Part shown: one piece after another, positions 29,944 through 38,340 of the stretch
How the letters are laid out: every line of letters starts with the position of its first letter
Position numbering within the stretch: the stretch's first letter is position 1
From: Acidobacteriota bacterium
GTDB taxonomy: Bacteria > Acidobacteriota > Terriglobia > Acidiferrales > UBA7541
DNA length: 64,000 nt
Direction: 5' to 3'
Assembly: GCA_021818865.1 (NCBI GenBank)
Contig: JAKASX010000001.1
Location: 83,058 to 147,057 of the forward strand
Program-made: the position numbers and the translations under genes
Notes under the pieces: generated by a model
What the model was told of the DNA's origin: nothing
What the model saw: only the letters and a program-made list of their open reading frames with translations
Databases searched by the model: none

Positions 29944-30969
29944 CTACAACAGACGATCGCGGAGAAAGAAGCCGAATCGGAGGCCGGCCATGACGCTGAA
30001 GGGCGGGCGGTCGAGCGAATAGTGGCCGCAGGGGAGACGGAGGATTTCGAGGTCGACGCCGGTGGACTGGATTTTCGCGAACATCTCTTCCGTAAATTCC
30101 GGCCAGAAGGTGGGATCGTAGCGGCCGGTAATCATCAGGAGTTTTTGGCCCGAAGCGCCAAGGCGATGCACGTAGGGATACGGGCTGATGGGCGCCCAGT
30201 AGCGGCGAATCTGTTCGGCGGAAACATGAGGTTTCATCGGTTCCCAGACGTGCATCGTGGTCATGCCGGTGCGTACCACCTCGCCAAAATACGTGGACAC
30301 GTGGAGATAGGCGCCGGCGCGAACGGCAGGATCGTGCGCGGTGACGATGCAGGCGATCGCCGATCCGATACTAGCGCCGAGCACGCCGAGCCGGCGATAA
30401 CCCTGGAGTTCGAGCCAGCGCAGCGCGCGGCGGACGTCGGCGATCGCCTGGCGATTCGCCTGAAGCGTGAGGCCGATGTTCGGGCCGACGAGGTAATTAT
30501 CGCGCTCGATGCCGGCGACGGCGCGGCGATCGTGATAAGGCAACGTGAGCTTCAGCGCGGAGAGCCCCAGGCGATTCAGCCAGCGGCAGACGCCGATTTG
30601 GGATTCCCAACCGGCGTTCCACTGCGGTAACACGATGACGGCAGCGCGAGAGCCGGTGACGGGGAAATAGCGGCCCCAAACGCGATTATTCTCCGGCCAC
30701 GGCGATTCGATCGCGCTCGAAAAGGTAAGGATTTGGCCTTCGGCGGCGGGTTCGAGCCGAGCGTCCTCGGGAGGGTCGGCGGCAAACCAGCGATCACTCG
30801 AGGCAACGGTTTCCTCGGCAAAGCGATCGAGGAACGCGTGCGGATCAGGGTGATTCGCCGGACCGCCGATATATTCGAGGCCCCAGCCAAACGGGCGCGC
30901 CGTGCGATTGTTTTCCGCCGACCAGCGGCTGTGCTCGTAGCGACGGATTATCCGCTCAAAAGAGTTCAT
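29944..30969 (-). CDS. Alpha/beta hydrolase of unknown substrate
   Basis: 341 residues from ATG at 30969. The fold is visible: AAVIVLPQWNAGWES as the first strand and oxyanion turn, GVLGASIGSAIACIV with the nucleophilic Ser in G-A-S-I-G, then a possible acid in ITGRYDPTFWPEF and the catalytic His in LPCGHYSLDRPP. The N-terminal 110 residues are not typical of small esterases and contain RFFAEETVASSDRW-like helical sequence. I do not recognise a specific family. It converges on hutH with 49 bases between stop codons, and no terminator is obvious there. Confidence 0.78.
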   Translation of the reverse strand: MNSFERIIRRYEHSRWSAENNRTARPFGWGLEYIGGPANHPDPHAFLDRFAEETVASSDRWFAADPPEDARLEPAAEGQILTFSSAIESPWPENNRVWGRYFPVTGSRAAVIVLPQWNAGWESQIGVCRWLNRLGLSALKLTLPYHDRRAVAGIERDNYLVGPNIGLTLQANRQAIADVRRALRWLELQGYRRLGVLGASIGSAIACIVTAHDPAVRAGAYLHVSTYFGEVVRTGMTTMHVWEPMKPHVSAEQIRRYWAPISPYPYVHRLGASGQKLLMITGRYDPTFWPEFTEEMFAKIQSTGVDLEILRLPCGHYSLDRPPFSVMAGLRFGFFLRDRLL

Positions 30970-31133
30970 GGTTTTCCGCAAGACGCGCGACCGGGCCACA
31001 GGTCGGCCGTTCGAAGCGCGCATCCAACGCGGCTGTGGCGCTGCCTGTGCGCAGGGGGAGCCCGTTTCCGCTATCGCGCAGTTTTTTCAGGAATGCGAGA
31101 GCCGCCGCCGGGGCCTTGAAACCATTCCGAGCC

Positions 31134-32486
31134 CTAAAACGGAATGATTTTGTGCAGCAGCCCTTTTTTCTTTTTCTTCTTTTGTTTCCCGCTCGCGGCC
31201 TTCGATCCCGCTTTTTTGCCTTTGGCCGCGGCTGCCTGCGGCTTTGCTGTTGAGGCTTCGGATGGGTCCTTCGCGGATGCCGGTTCTCCAGCGGCGGGTG
31301 CGGAGGCTTCCGAGCCGCCTTCGACTGGAGCGGCCTGAACGCTGTTGCCCAACCCGGCGCCTGTCGCACCGGTAGCGCCGGCCGAACCGGAATCGGCGTT
31401 CTGCGGTCCGCCGGAAATCACCGGCGTGACCGAAATCGAATGATCGATTTCCTCGCTGGGACTATTCGCGGCCAGGGAAACGACTGAAGGTTCGAGCACC
31501 TGGTGCGCCCAAACGGAGCCGACGTCGGGCGTCAGATTCGGCTGGCCGAAATGGGCCGCATGAGCGATGGCCATATCCGGCCCGGTGCGAAGAACGTCGA
31601 GCGCCTTCCCGAGGATCCCGGGCTGGTCCTTGTCGTACTTTACTTCTTTTTCCATCCGGGCGAGGGCTTTTGGATCGGGCTTGGGGACGCGGTCGCCCAT
31701 GGCGATCAGATCCTTCTTCGCCTCCGGGGCCAGGTTCGAAAGCGGATAATCGCGCACGATGTTGTCGTAGAAGCGGGCGGCGAAATCCTTGTGTTCAAAC
31801 TTCTGATAGATCTGGCCGAGCATCATATTGGCCTCGTCGGCCTGGCTGAAGAGCGGGTAGCGCTCGGTGAGATTGAGCAGGCGAGCCGCCGCTGCCGGGT
31901 AGGCCTTGCGCATGTAATAGAAGCTGGCGACCTCGAACTGGCCCTGAGCCAAGACTTCCTGGACGTCGCGCAGGCGCTGGCGGGCCTCGGCCGTCCATTG
32001 GCTGCGCGGATACTTCAAAATCATCGTCTGGAGTTCGGCTTCGGCTTCGAGGGCCTGCGTCGGATCCCGGTCGGGCTTTTCCATCATGCGGAAATGCGAC
32101 ATAGCGGCGCGATACTGGGCGAAAGCGGCTTCGTGGAGGAACGGGAAAAAGGTGATGAAGTCCTTGTACTCGGCGACCGCTTCGGTGAGCCCTTCGACGC
32201 CACCCTGCTTGTAATAGGAGTTGGCGATTTCGAGTTTCGCCTTGGCCAGATATTCGCTTTCGGGATACGTGTTGATCAGGTTCTGCAGGAGCAGGCGTCC
32301 GACGGTGTAGTGGCCGTGGTGAATGTTGTCGAGCGCCTGGGTATAGAGGACCTTGTCGGGCGCGGCCTTGGTTCCGGCGAGCGGCGCTTTCTGCGAGTGG
32401 CCGAAGAAAAGGCAACCGCTGGTTCCCGTGGCAAGGAATGCCACGACCGCAAGCAACACCAAATTCCTGGTCGTTGGGTATCTCAT
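31134..32486 (-). CDS. bamD: Outer-membrane assembly lipoprotein BamD, with long disordered C-terminal tail
   Basis: 450 residues. A lipoprotein signal ends at TGTSGC, with Cys at about 25. TPR-like repeats cover residues about 40-270: YTVGRLLLQNLINTYPESEYLAKAKLEIANSYYKQG and AFAQYRAAMSHF are the BamD-type blocks. BamD serves the BAM complex that inserts beta-barrel proteins. E. coli BamD is about 245 residues; here the rest is low-complexity, Ala/Gly/Ser-rich, and ends in a Lys run followed by GLLHKIIPF. The gene overlaps rpe in ATGA. Other BAM genes are not in the window. Confidence 0.85.
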   Translation of the reverse strand: MRYPTTRNLVLLAVVAFLATGTSGCLFFGHSQKAPLAGTKAAPDKVLYTQALDNIHHGHYTVGRLLLQNLINTYPESEYLAKAKLEIANSYYKQGGVEGLTEAVAEYKDFITFFPFLHEAAFAQYRAAMSHFRMMEKPDRDPTQALEAEAELQTMILKYPRSQWTAEARQRLRDVQEVLAQGQFEVASFYYMRKAYPAAAARLLNLTERYPLFSQADEANMMLGQIYQKFEHKDFAARFYDNIVRDYPLSNLAPEAKKDLIAMGDRVPKPDPKALARMEKEVKYDKDQPGILGKALDVLRTGPDMAIAHAAHFGQPNLTPDVGSVWAHQVLEPSVVSLAANSPSEEIDHSISVTPVISGGPQNADSGSAGATGATGAGLGNSVQAAPVEGGSEASAPAAGEPASAKDPSEASTAKPQAAAAKGKKAGSKAASGKQKKKKKKGLLHKIIPF

Positions 32487-33175
32487 ACTTTCAGTGCCAG
32501 AGCCTCCTCGCCTCGTTCGCGGAGTTGACGCACCGCTGTCGAGGCGTCTGGCGTGTGGAAGACGGATGTGCCCGCGATCAGGATCTCCGCCCCTGCTCGC
32601 ACGATCTCCGCCACGTTCTCGGGCCCCACTCCCCCATCCACCGCGATACCGAAGTTGCCATTATACCGCTCGCGCAGCACCACAAGCTCCTGGATTTTGA
32701 GGAGCGAGCGGGGAATGAAATGCTGGCCGCCGAAACCCGGATTGACGGTCATCACAAGCACCGCGCTCACCAGATCGAGCACCTCGGTGAGCGTCGCCAC
32801 CGGCGTCGAGGGATTGATGGCCACCGCAGGCTCGGCGCCGGCTTCTTGAATCTGATGGAGCACGCGGTCGAGATGGGGCGTGGCCTCCTGGTGGACGTAG
32901 ATGCGATCGGCGCCGGCGCGAGCGAACGGCTCGATGAAATCGCCGGGATTTTCAATCATCAGGTGGGTTTCAAGCGCCAGGCGCGTGGCTTTGCGCAGCG
33001 ACGCCACCACCGGCACGCCGATCGTCAGGTTGGGCACGAAATGCCCGTCCATGACGTCCACGTGGACGAGGCGCGCTCCACCCGCTTCCGCCAGACGAAC
33101 CTCGCGCTCGAGGCAAGCGAAATCCGCCGCGAGGATGGAAGGAGCAATCTCGACTCGGCTGCGTGGAACCCTCAT
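32483..33175 (-). CDS. rpe: Ribulose-phosphate 3-epimerase
   Basis: 230 residues. The ATG at 33175 overlaps the stop of the PASTA gene in ATGA, so I prefer it to the GTG two codons upstream. Blocks: EIAPSILAADFACLEREV, LVHVDVMDGHFVPNLTIG, LETHLMIENP, VLVMTVNPGFGGQHFIP and IAVDGGVGPENV. His and Asp residues in VDVMDGHFVPN and VDGGV bind the metal and act in proton transfer. It interconverts ribulose 5-phosphate and xylulose 5-phosphate in the pentose phosphate pathway. Its start and stop junctions suggest tight coupling with its neighbours. Confidence 0.96.
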   Translation of the reverse strand: MRVPRSRVEIAPSILAADFACLEREVRLAEAGGARLVHVDVMDGHFVPNLTIGVPVVASLRKATRLALETHLMIENPGDFIEPFARAGADRIYVHQEATPHLDRVLHQIQEAGAEPAVAINPSTPVATLTEVLDLVSAVLVMTVNPGFGGQHFIPRSLLKIQELVVLRERYNGNFGIAVDGGVGPENVAEIVRAGAEILIAGTSVFHTPDASTAVRQLRERGEEALALKV

Positions 33176-34032
33176 CTCCACCTGCCGGGCATTCTAGCAT
33201 AGACCGCGCCGCCTTCAGCGTCCGGATTCGATTCGAAAGAAGACGTCGGAGCGGGACTTCCCCCGCTGCCCGCGCGCGAGGCGACCTGTAGGGTGACAGG
33301 CGTTGTCGCGTCGACGCGGGCGCCAGCGGCCGGCGTCTGGCCGACCACCGAACCCGGAATCGAGCCGGGGCTGACGATGGGCGTCACCTGGGGCGCGGGT
33401 AGGCCAACCGTCGTCAATTGCTTCGAGGCTTGTGCGGCGGGAAGGTTCACGAGATTGGGCATGAGAAAGGATGAAGGACGCGGACCGAGCGAGACGAGGA
33501 GCGAAACGCGCGGGCTTGAAATTCCCGTTTCGCCGGGCAACGGGTCCTGCTGGATGACCACATCGGCCGGTTCGCCCGGCTCGTAGAGATAGGACACCTC
33601 ACCCAATTGCAAACCACTGGTGAGCAATTCGAGACGAGCCGCTGGCAGGGCGCGATCCACCAGATTCGGCACGGTGACTTTCTGCGGGCCGAGACTCAGC
33701 ACGACTTGCGCGAGCTGGCCGATTTTGAGTTGCGTGCCGGCAGCGGGACTTTGCCGCACGACGCTGCCGACGGGCAAATCGCTGTAGGCATGGTCGGCGA
33801 CCATCGCGGCCAGATGCTTTGCGTGCAAGGCGGATTCGGCCGCGGGGTAATTTTCACCGACGAGATTCGGCATTTCGACGACGCGGCCCTCGATCGCGAG
33901 ACGCATCGCGGTGATCGCGCTCAAAAAGGCGGCCGCGCCCAGAACGAATAACAAAAGGAACAGCCGGCCCAGCCAGCGCAGCCGGTCGAAAAATCCCACG
34001 GAGATCGGTTCGGTTGGCAACGTCAACCCCAA
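33172..34032 (-). CDS. Membrane-anchored protein with three PASTA domains and no kinase domain
   Basis: 286 residues from a TTG with a GGCGG-like site; a GTG at 33999 is an alternative. One transmembrane helix (LFLLLFVLGAAAFLSAITAM) is followed by three PASTA repeats starting near VEMPNLVGENYPAAESAL, VTVPNLVDRALPAARLEL and FLMPNLVNLPAAQASKQL. PASTA domains sense peptidoglycan in PknB-type kinases and some penicillin-binding proteins, but no catalytic domain is attached here. It is encoded between rsmB and rpe in a translation and carbon-metabolism operon. A role in cell-wall sensing or binding is an inference. Confidence 0.85.
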   Translation of the reverse strand: MGLTLPTEPISVGFFDRLRWLGRLFLLLFVLGAAAFLSAITAMRLAIEGRVVEMPNLVGENYPAAESALHAKHLAAMVADHAYSDLPVGSVVRQSPAAGTQLKIGQLAQVVLSLGPQKVTVPNLVDRALPAARLELLTSGLQLGEVSYLYEPGEPADVVIQQDPLPGETGISSPRVSLLVSLGPRPSSFLMPNLVNLPAAQASKQLTTVGLPAPQVTPIVSPGSIPGSVVGQTPAAGARVDATTPVTLQVASRAGSGGSPAPTSSFESNPDAEGGAVYARMPGRWR

Positions 34033-34111
34033 TTTTCCGCCGCGCGGGCGCTGTTGCGCCAGAACGGATCTAGGCGCCAGGCGGTGTGACCGTTCGCTCC
34101 CATACGATGCC

Positions 34112-35554
34112 TCATTTTCGCGTCAGGATGGCGGCGAAAAAGCCGTCGGTTGACGTTTCGGGCGGGAGCGTGTGAAAGAAGCCATTGGAGTCGAAAAGCC
34201 GCGCCGGTGAAATGCCGGCCGCGAGGTGGGCGGCGAAATCGGGCGGCGGCGCGCAGAGATGGGCTTCGGGACATTGGCCGAGAACAGTTTTCACCACCGA
34301 CTCGTTTTCCTCCGGCTCGAGCGAGCAGGTGGCGTAGACGAGGCGTCCGCTGGGCGCGAGGACATCGAACGCGTGGCGCAGAATCGCCGTCTGGCGGCGG
34401 GCGAGATCGGCGATATCGCCGGGCTCCAAACGCCAGCGAATTTCCGGATTGCGCGACAGCGTACCGGTACCCGAGCACGGGGCATCGACGAGCACCCGAT
34501 CGAATTGCGCGCGAAACGGCAGCGGGCGCGTCGCGTCGAGCGCAACCAGAGAGACGCCATGCGTGGCCGTGCGCTCGAATTGGCCCCGCACGGCACGCAG
34601 GCGATGAGGATGCAAATCCGCCGCAACCACGCGCGCCGCGGGGCCTGCCGCCCGCGCCAGATGGAGGGTTTTGTTGCCGGGCGCAGCGCAGAGATCGAGA
34701 ACCGACTGGCCCGGTTCGATGCCGGCCAGCAGCGCGACCGCTTGCGATGCTTCGTCCTGGACGGTGATCCATCCTTCGCGAAATGCCGAGGTTTCGATGG
34801 GATTGCCTCCACGAAGAATGAGTGCGTGCGCGAGCAGGTGTCCGGGACCCACGTCGAAACCGTCTTCGCGCAGCGACTCGGCAACCTGCTCGGCGTGCTC
34901 GACATCGAGCACCGAGCAGGCCGTGGGCAGCGGGCGATTGTTGGTTTCGAGGAGGGCCACGGTGCGCTCGCGACCGAATTGAGCGAGCCAGCGATGGATC
35001 ATCCAATCGGGGTGGGAATAGAGAATGCCGAGGCGCTCGGCTTGGCTCATGCGTTCAGGAAGCGTGCGCTCGAGATCCGCGGCGCGAAACGGAGCGCGCG
35101 GCATGCGGCGCAGTACCGCGTTGACGAGCGAGGCAGCGCGCTGTTTGCCGGCACGCTTTACGAGTTCCACCGATTCGTTGACGGCGGCCGAGGCGGGGAT
35201 ACGGTCGAGAAAGAGAAGCTGATAGGCGCCGAGGCGCAAGGCCAGCCGGACGTCCGGCTGGAGTGATTCCGACGGACGATTCGATTGGCGCTCGATGAGG
35301 AAATCGAGCAGACGCTGCCAACGCAGGACGCCGAAAACGAGTTCGGTGGCGAGCGCGGCGTCGCGGCGATTGATGGGGACTTCGGCCGGGGCTTTCGCCT
35401 CGCCGCGGGATGCGGCAACGTTGCGTTCCGGCCGCCGCGTTGAGCGCAGGCTCGAAGCGAGGCGCGCGTGGAGCGCATCGGAGGCGTAGGCGCCTTGCTC
35501 CTCCACGCGGCGCAGGATTTCAAACGCGATCGCTCGGGAGGGGGAGACGGGCAT
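34112..35554 (-). CDS. rsmB: 16S rRNA (cytosine-967 C5)-methyltransferase RsmB
   Basis: 480 residues from ATG at 35554. The N-terminal NusB-like domain (SRAIAFEILRRVEEQGAY, DAALATELVFGVLRWQRLLD, LRLGAYQLLFLDRIPASAAVNESVEL) joins a SAM-dependent methyltransferase with DLCAAPGNKTLHLA, VLVDAPCSGTGTLSRNP and VYATCSLEPEENE. The two Cys residues in the latter motifs are the catalytic pair of m5C enzymes. It modifies C967 of 16S rRNA. It follows fmt by 46 bases on the same strand, a conserved partnership in many bacteria. Confidence 0.94.
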   Translation of the reverse strand: MPVSPSRAIAFEILRRVEEQGAYASDALHARLASSLRSTRRPERNVAASRGEAKAPAEVPINRRDAALATELVFGVLRWQRLLDFLIERQSNRPSESLQPDVRLALRLGAYQLLFLDRIPASAAVNESVELVKRAGKQRAASLVNAVLRRMPRAPFRAADLERTLPERMSQAERLGILYSHPDWMIHRWLAQFGRERTVALLETNNRPLPTACSVLDVEHAEQVAESLREDGFDVGPGHLLAHALILRGGNPIETSAFREGWITVQDEASQAVALLAGIEPGQSVLDLCAAPGNKTLHLARAAGPAARVVAADLHPHRLRAVRGQFERTATHGVSLVALDATRPLPFRAQFDRVLVDAPCSGTGTLSRNPEIRWRLEPGDIADLARRQTAILRHAFDVLAPSGRLVYATCSLEPEENESVVKTVLGQCPEAHLCAPPPDFAAHLAAGISPARLFDSNGFFHTLPPETSTDGFFAAILTRK

Positions 35555-35600
35555 CAGGATTCTCGAGAATTCGGCCGCTTCGCAGGGTGGCGAGTCCGTT

Positions 35601-36548
35601 TCACGGGGCGCCGAACCGGTCGCCGGGCGCGAGGCGCGCACCGCTCAAAAATTCGCGGGCGGAGATGCGCTTGCGTCCTTCGCGCTGCACGGCTTCGATG
35701 CGCAGCCAGGTGGCTTCGCCGCAGGCGACGTACAAATCGCCCGAAACCACGCGCAGTTCGCCCGATTCTGCCGCAGCGGTTTCCGGGGCGGGAAGCTCCG
35801 CGGGAAGGCCCCAGAGATGGCACAGAGAGCCATGGAATGTGGTGTACGCGCCAGGCCAGGGCGCGAAACCGCGCATTCGGTTGTAGATTTTTGCCGCCGG
35901 CCACAACCAATCGATTTTCCCGTCTTCGCGTTTGAGCAGCGGGGCAAGAGTCGCCTGCGCGTGATCCTGCGGGCGCGGGATGAGAGTTCCCTGCCCCAGC
36001 CCGCGCAGCGTGCGCACCATCAGCTCGGGACCTGCGGCAGACATTCGGGCGGAAAGTTCGGGAGCGCTTTCGTCGGGGAAAATTTCGGTTTGCCAATCGA
36101 GCAGCATCGGGCCGGTGTCCATGCCGGCGTCTATGCGCATGGTGGTGAGACCGGTGCGGGTTTCGCCCTGCGCGATGGCCCAGGCGATGGGCGCGGCGCC
36201 GCGATATTTGGGCAGAAGCGAGGCGTGGAGATTGATCCAGCCGAGCGGGGCGAGATCGATGAGGCGCTGAGGAATGATCTGGCCGAAGGCGATGATGACG
36301 ACGGCGTCGGGTGCGACGGCGCGGAAAAACTCAAACGCTTCCTCCGTGCGAACCTTGGCCGGCTGATAAATGCGCAAGCCGCGCGCCAGGGCCGCGCGCT
36401 TCACCGGGCTCGGCTCGGTTTCGAGGCCGCGGCCGCGCGGGCGATCGGGCTGCGTGACCACGGCTTCGATCTGAAATTCCGGCTCGGAGGCCAGCCGTTC
36501 GAGCGTGGGAACCGCGAAAGACGGCGTGCCGCAGAAGACCAGGCGCAT
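35601..36548 (-). CDS. fmt: Methionyl-tRNA formyltransferase
   Basis: 315 residues. It formylates initiator Met-tRNA using 10-formyl-THF. Seen: RLVFCGTPSFAVPTLERL, the folate-binding NLHASLLPKYRGAAPI with catalytic Asn and His, TTMRIDAGMDTGPML with the catalytic Asp, and the C-terminal OB-like domain starting DWLWPAAKIYNRMRGFAPWPGAYT. The start has AGGAGG. It lies 13 bases after def, the usual def-fmt pair: the formyl group added here is removed from finished proteins by the deformylase. Confidence 0.97.
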   Translation of the reverse strand: MRLVFCGTPSFAVPTLERLASEPEFQIEAVVTQPDRPRGRGLETEPSPVKRAALARGLRIYQPAKVRTEEAFEFFRAVAPDAVVIIAFGQIIPQRLIDLAPLGWINLHASLLPKYRGAAPIAWAIAQGETRTGLTTMRIDAGMDTGPMLLDWQTEIFPDESAPELSARMSAAGPELMVRTLRGLGQGTLIPRPQDHAQATLAPLLKREDGKIDWLWPAAKIYNRMRGFAPWPGAYTTFHGSLCHLWGLPAELPAPETAAAESGELRVVSGDLYVACGEATWLRIEAVQREGRKRISAREFLSGARLAPGDRFGAP

Positions 36549-36561
36549 CGCCGCGCCTCCT

Positions 36562-37071
36562 CTACCAGTCGCCGGCTTTTTGGAGCTTGCGAACGCGGCG
36601 GCGGATCAAATCGCGTTTCAGCATGCTCAGGTGATTGATGAAGAGCACGCCGTAAAGATGGTCGATTTCGTGGCAGAAAGCACGGGCGAGCAGATCCTCC
36701 CCGCGCATTTCCCATTCCTTGCCGGTGGCGTCCTGGGCGCGAACGGTAACGAATTTCGGCCGCAGGACGAGACCGCGGAAACCCGGCAGCGACAGGCAGC
36801 CTTCCTCTTCACGTTGCTCGCCCTCGGAATACGTGATTTCGGGATTGGCGAGAACGAGGCGCGCCTCGGGATTTTTGCCGACGGTGACGTCGATGACGGC
36901 CAAGCGCAGGCTGATGCCGATCTGCGGCGCGGCCAGGCCGACGCCTTCCACCGCGTACATGGACTCGAACATGTCGTCGACGAGCTTCTGGAGCTCGTCG
37001 TCGAACTCTTCGACCGGCGGGGTCTGTTGCGCGAGCACGGGCTCGGGAAACTTCACGATTTTGCGAATCAT
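36562..37071 (-). CDS. def: Peptide deformylase
   Basis: 169 residues from ATG at 37071, with AAAGGACGAG before it. All three metal-site motifs are present: GVGLAAPQIG, EEGCLSLPGF with the metal Cys, and AFCHEIDHLYGVLF with both His ligands and the catalytic Glu. It removes the formyl group from the N-terminal methionine of nascent proteins. It begins only ten bases after the aroC stop. An upstream in-frame extension of 34 residues is not conserved. Confidence 0.97.
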   Translation of the reverse strand: MIRKIVKFPEPVLAQQTPPVEEFDDELQKLVDDMFESMYAVEGVGLAAPQIGISLRLAVIDVTVGKNPEARLVLANPEITYSEGEQREEEGCLSLPGFRGLVLRPKFVTVRAQDATGKEWEMRGEDLLARAFCHEIDHLYGVLFINHLSMLKRDLIRRRVRKLQKAGDW

Positions 37072-37081
37072 CTCGTCCTTT

Positions 37082-38260
37082 TCAGTACTCGTCGACTTGG
37101 CGACGGTAGCCTTCGAAATTTCGGCGCGTCTCCTCGATCGAGTCTCCAGCGAATTTTTCCAGAAAAGCATCACCGAGCGCCAGCGCCACCATCGCTTCGG
37201 CCACGACGCCGGCTGCGGGAACCACGCAGACGTCCGAGCGTTCGTAGGCGGCCTGGACCGGCTGTTTCGTTTTCAAATCGGCCGTGCCGAGCGCGCGGCG
37301 CAGCGTGGAAATGGGTTTCAGATAACCGCGAACGACGACATCCTCGCCATTGGTGATGCCCGCTTCGAGACCGCCGGCGTGGTTGGAGGAGCGGGTGAAG
37401 CGGTGACGTTCGGCGTCGTACGAGATCGGATCCTGAACCACCGAGCCGTAGGCGACGGCGTTTTCGACGCCGCTGCCGATTTCCACCGCTTTGACCGCCT
37501 GAATCGACATGACCGCCTGCGCCAGGCGGCCATCGAGCTTTTCGTCCCATTGAGCGTGGCTGCCAAGACCCGGAGGGACGCCGCGCGCCACGACTTCGAA
37601 AATACCGCCGACGGAATCGCCAGCGCGGAGTGCGGCATCCACTTCGGCTTTCATGCGCGCTTCGGCTTCCGCGTCCACGCAGCGCAAGGGCGATTCGAGA
37701 TCGGCGCAAACGGCCTGAATTTCCTCCCAAGACGCCGCGCGTTCCAATCGCGTGTGGCCGACGGCAACGACGTGGCTCAGAATTTCCACGCCGAATTCAG
37801 CCAGAAAAATTTTGGCAAAGGCGCCGGCCGCTGTGCGGGCGGCGGTTTCACGAGCCGAGGCGCGTTCGAGGGCGTAGCGGGCGTCGTGCCAATTGAATTT
37901 CAGCGCCGCCGGGAGATCGGCGTGGCCGGGACGCGGCGCGGTGAGCGGGCGAGCGAACTGAGCGGAATCCTCGAAATCCTCGACGGGCAGCGCCTGCTTC
38001 CATTTCTCCCATTCGCGGTTTTCCAGGCGTATGCAGATCGGCGCGCCGATTGTCCGACCGTGACGGACGCCGGAAAGGACATCGGCCATGTCCTTTTCGA
38101 TTTTTTGCCGGCCACCACGGCCGTAGCCAAGCTGCCGGCGGCGCAATTCGCGATTGACCGTTTCGAGGTCCACGCGCACGCCGGCGGGAAGGCCGGAAAT
38201 CCACGCGAAAATCGCAGGCCCGTGCGATTCCCCGGCGGTGACATATCTGAGTCTGCTCAT
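37082..38260 (-). CDS. aroC: Chorismate synthase
   Basis: 392 residues. It makes chorismate from EPSP using reduced FMN. Motifs: RYVTAGESHGPAIFAWISGLPAGV, RRQLGYGRGGRQKIEKD, FSSNHAGG-type sequence (here FTRSSNHAGGLEAGITNGEDVVVRGYLKPISTL), RHRF and RSDVCVVPAAGVVAEAM. I use the ATG at 38260; a TTG three codons upstream is the alternative. It is the first gene of the aroC-def-fmt-rsmB-PASTA-rpe-bamD run, with a promoter about 30 bases upstream. Confidence 0.96.
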   Translation of the reverse strand: MSRLRYVTAGESHGPAIFAWISGLPAGVRVDLETVNRELRRRQLGYGRGGRQKIEKDMADVLSGVRHGRTIGAPICIRLENREWEKWKQALPVEDFEDSAQFARPLTAPRPGHADLPAALKFNWHDARYALERASARETAARTAAGAFAKIFLAEFGVEILSHVVAVGHTRLERAASWEEIQAVCADLESPLRCVDAEAEARMKAEVDAALRAGDSVGGIFEVVARGVPPGLGSHAQWDEKLDGRLAQAVMSIQAVKAVEIGSGVENAVAYGSVVQDPISYDAERHRFTRSSNHAGGLEAGITNGEDVVVRGYLKPISTLRRALGTADLKTKQPVQAAYERSDVCVVPAAGVVAEAMVALALGDAFLEKFAGDSIEETRRNFEGYRRQVDEY

Positions 38261-38292
38261 GCGAAGCAAGGCCCCTATTGTAAAAGCTTCGC

Positions 38293-38322
38293 ATTGTAAC
38301 GGATAGGCGGAAAATGGGCCAA
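38293..38322 (-). promoter_or_regulatory. Candidate promoter of the aroC-def-fmt operon
   Basis: Minus strand: TTGGCC (38322-38317), 18-base spacer, TACAAT (38298-38293). A second TACAAT lies at 38282-38277, which may be an alternative -10 box without a good -35. Transcription from the first would give a leader of about 26 bases. Confidence 0.5.
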
Positions 38323-38340
38323 AAGGCGGTCAGGGCTCCC

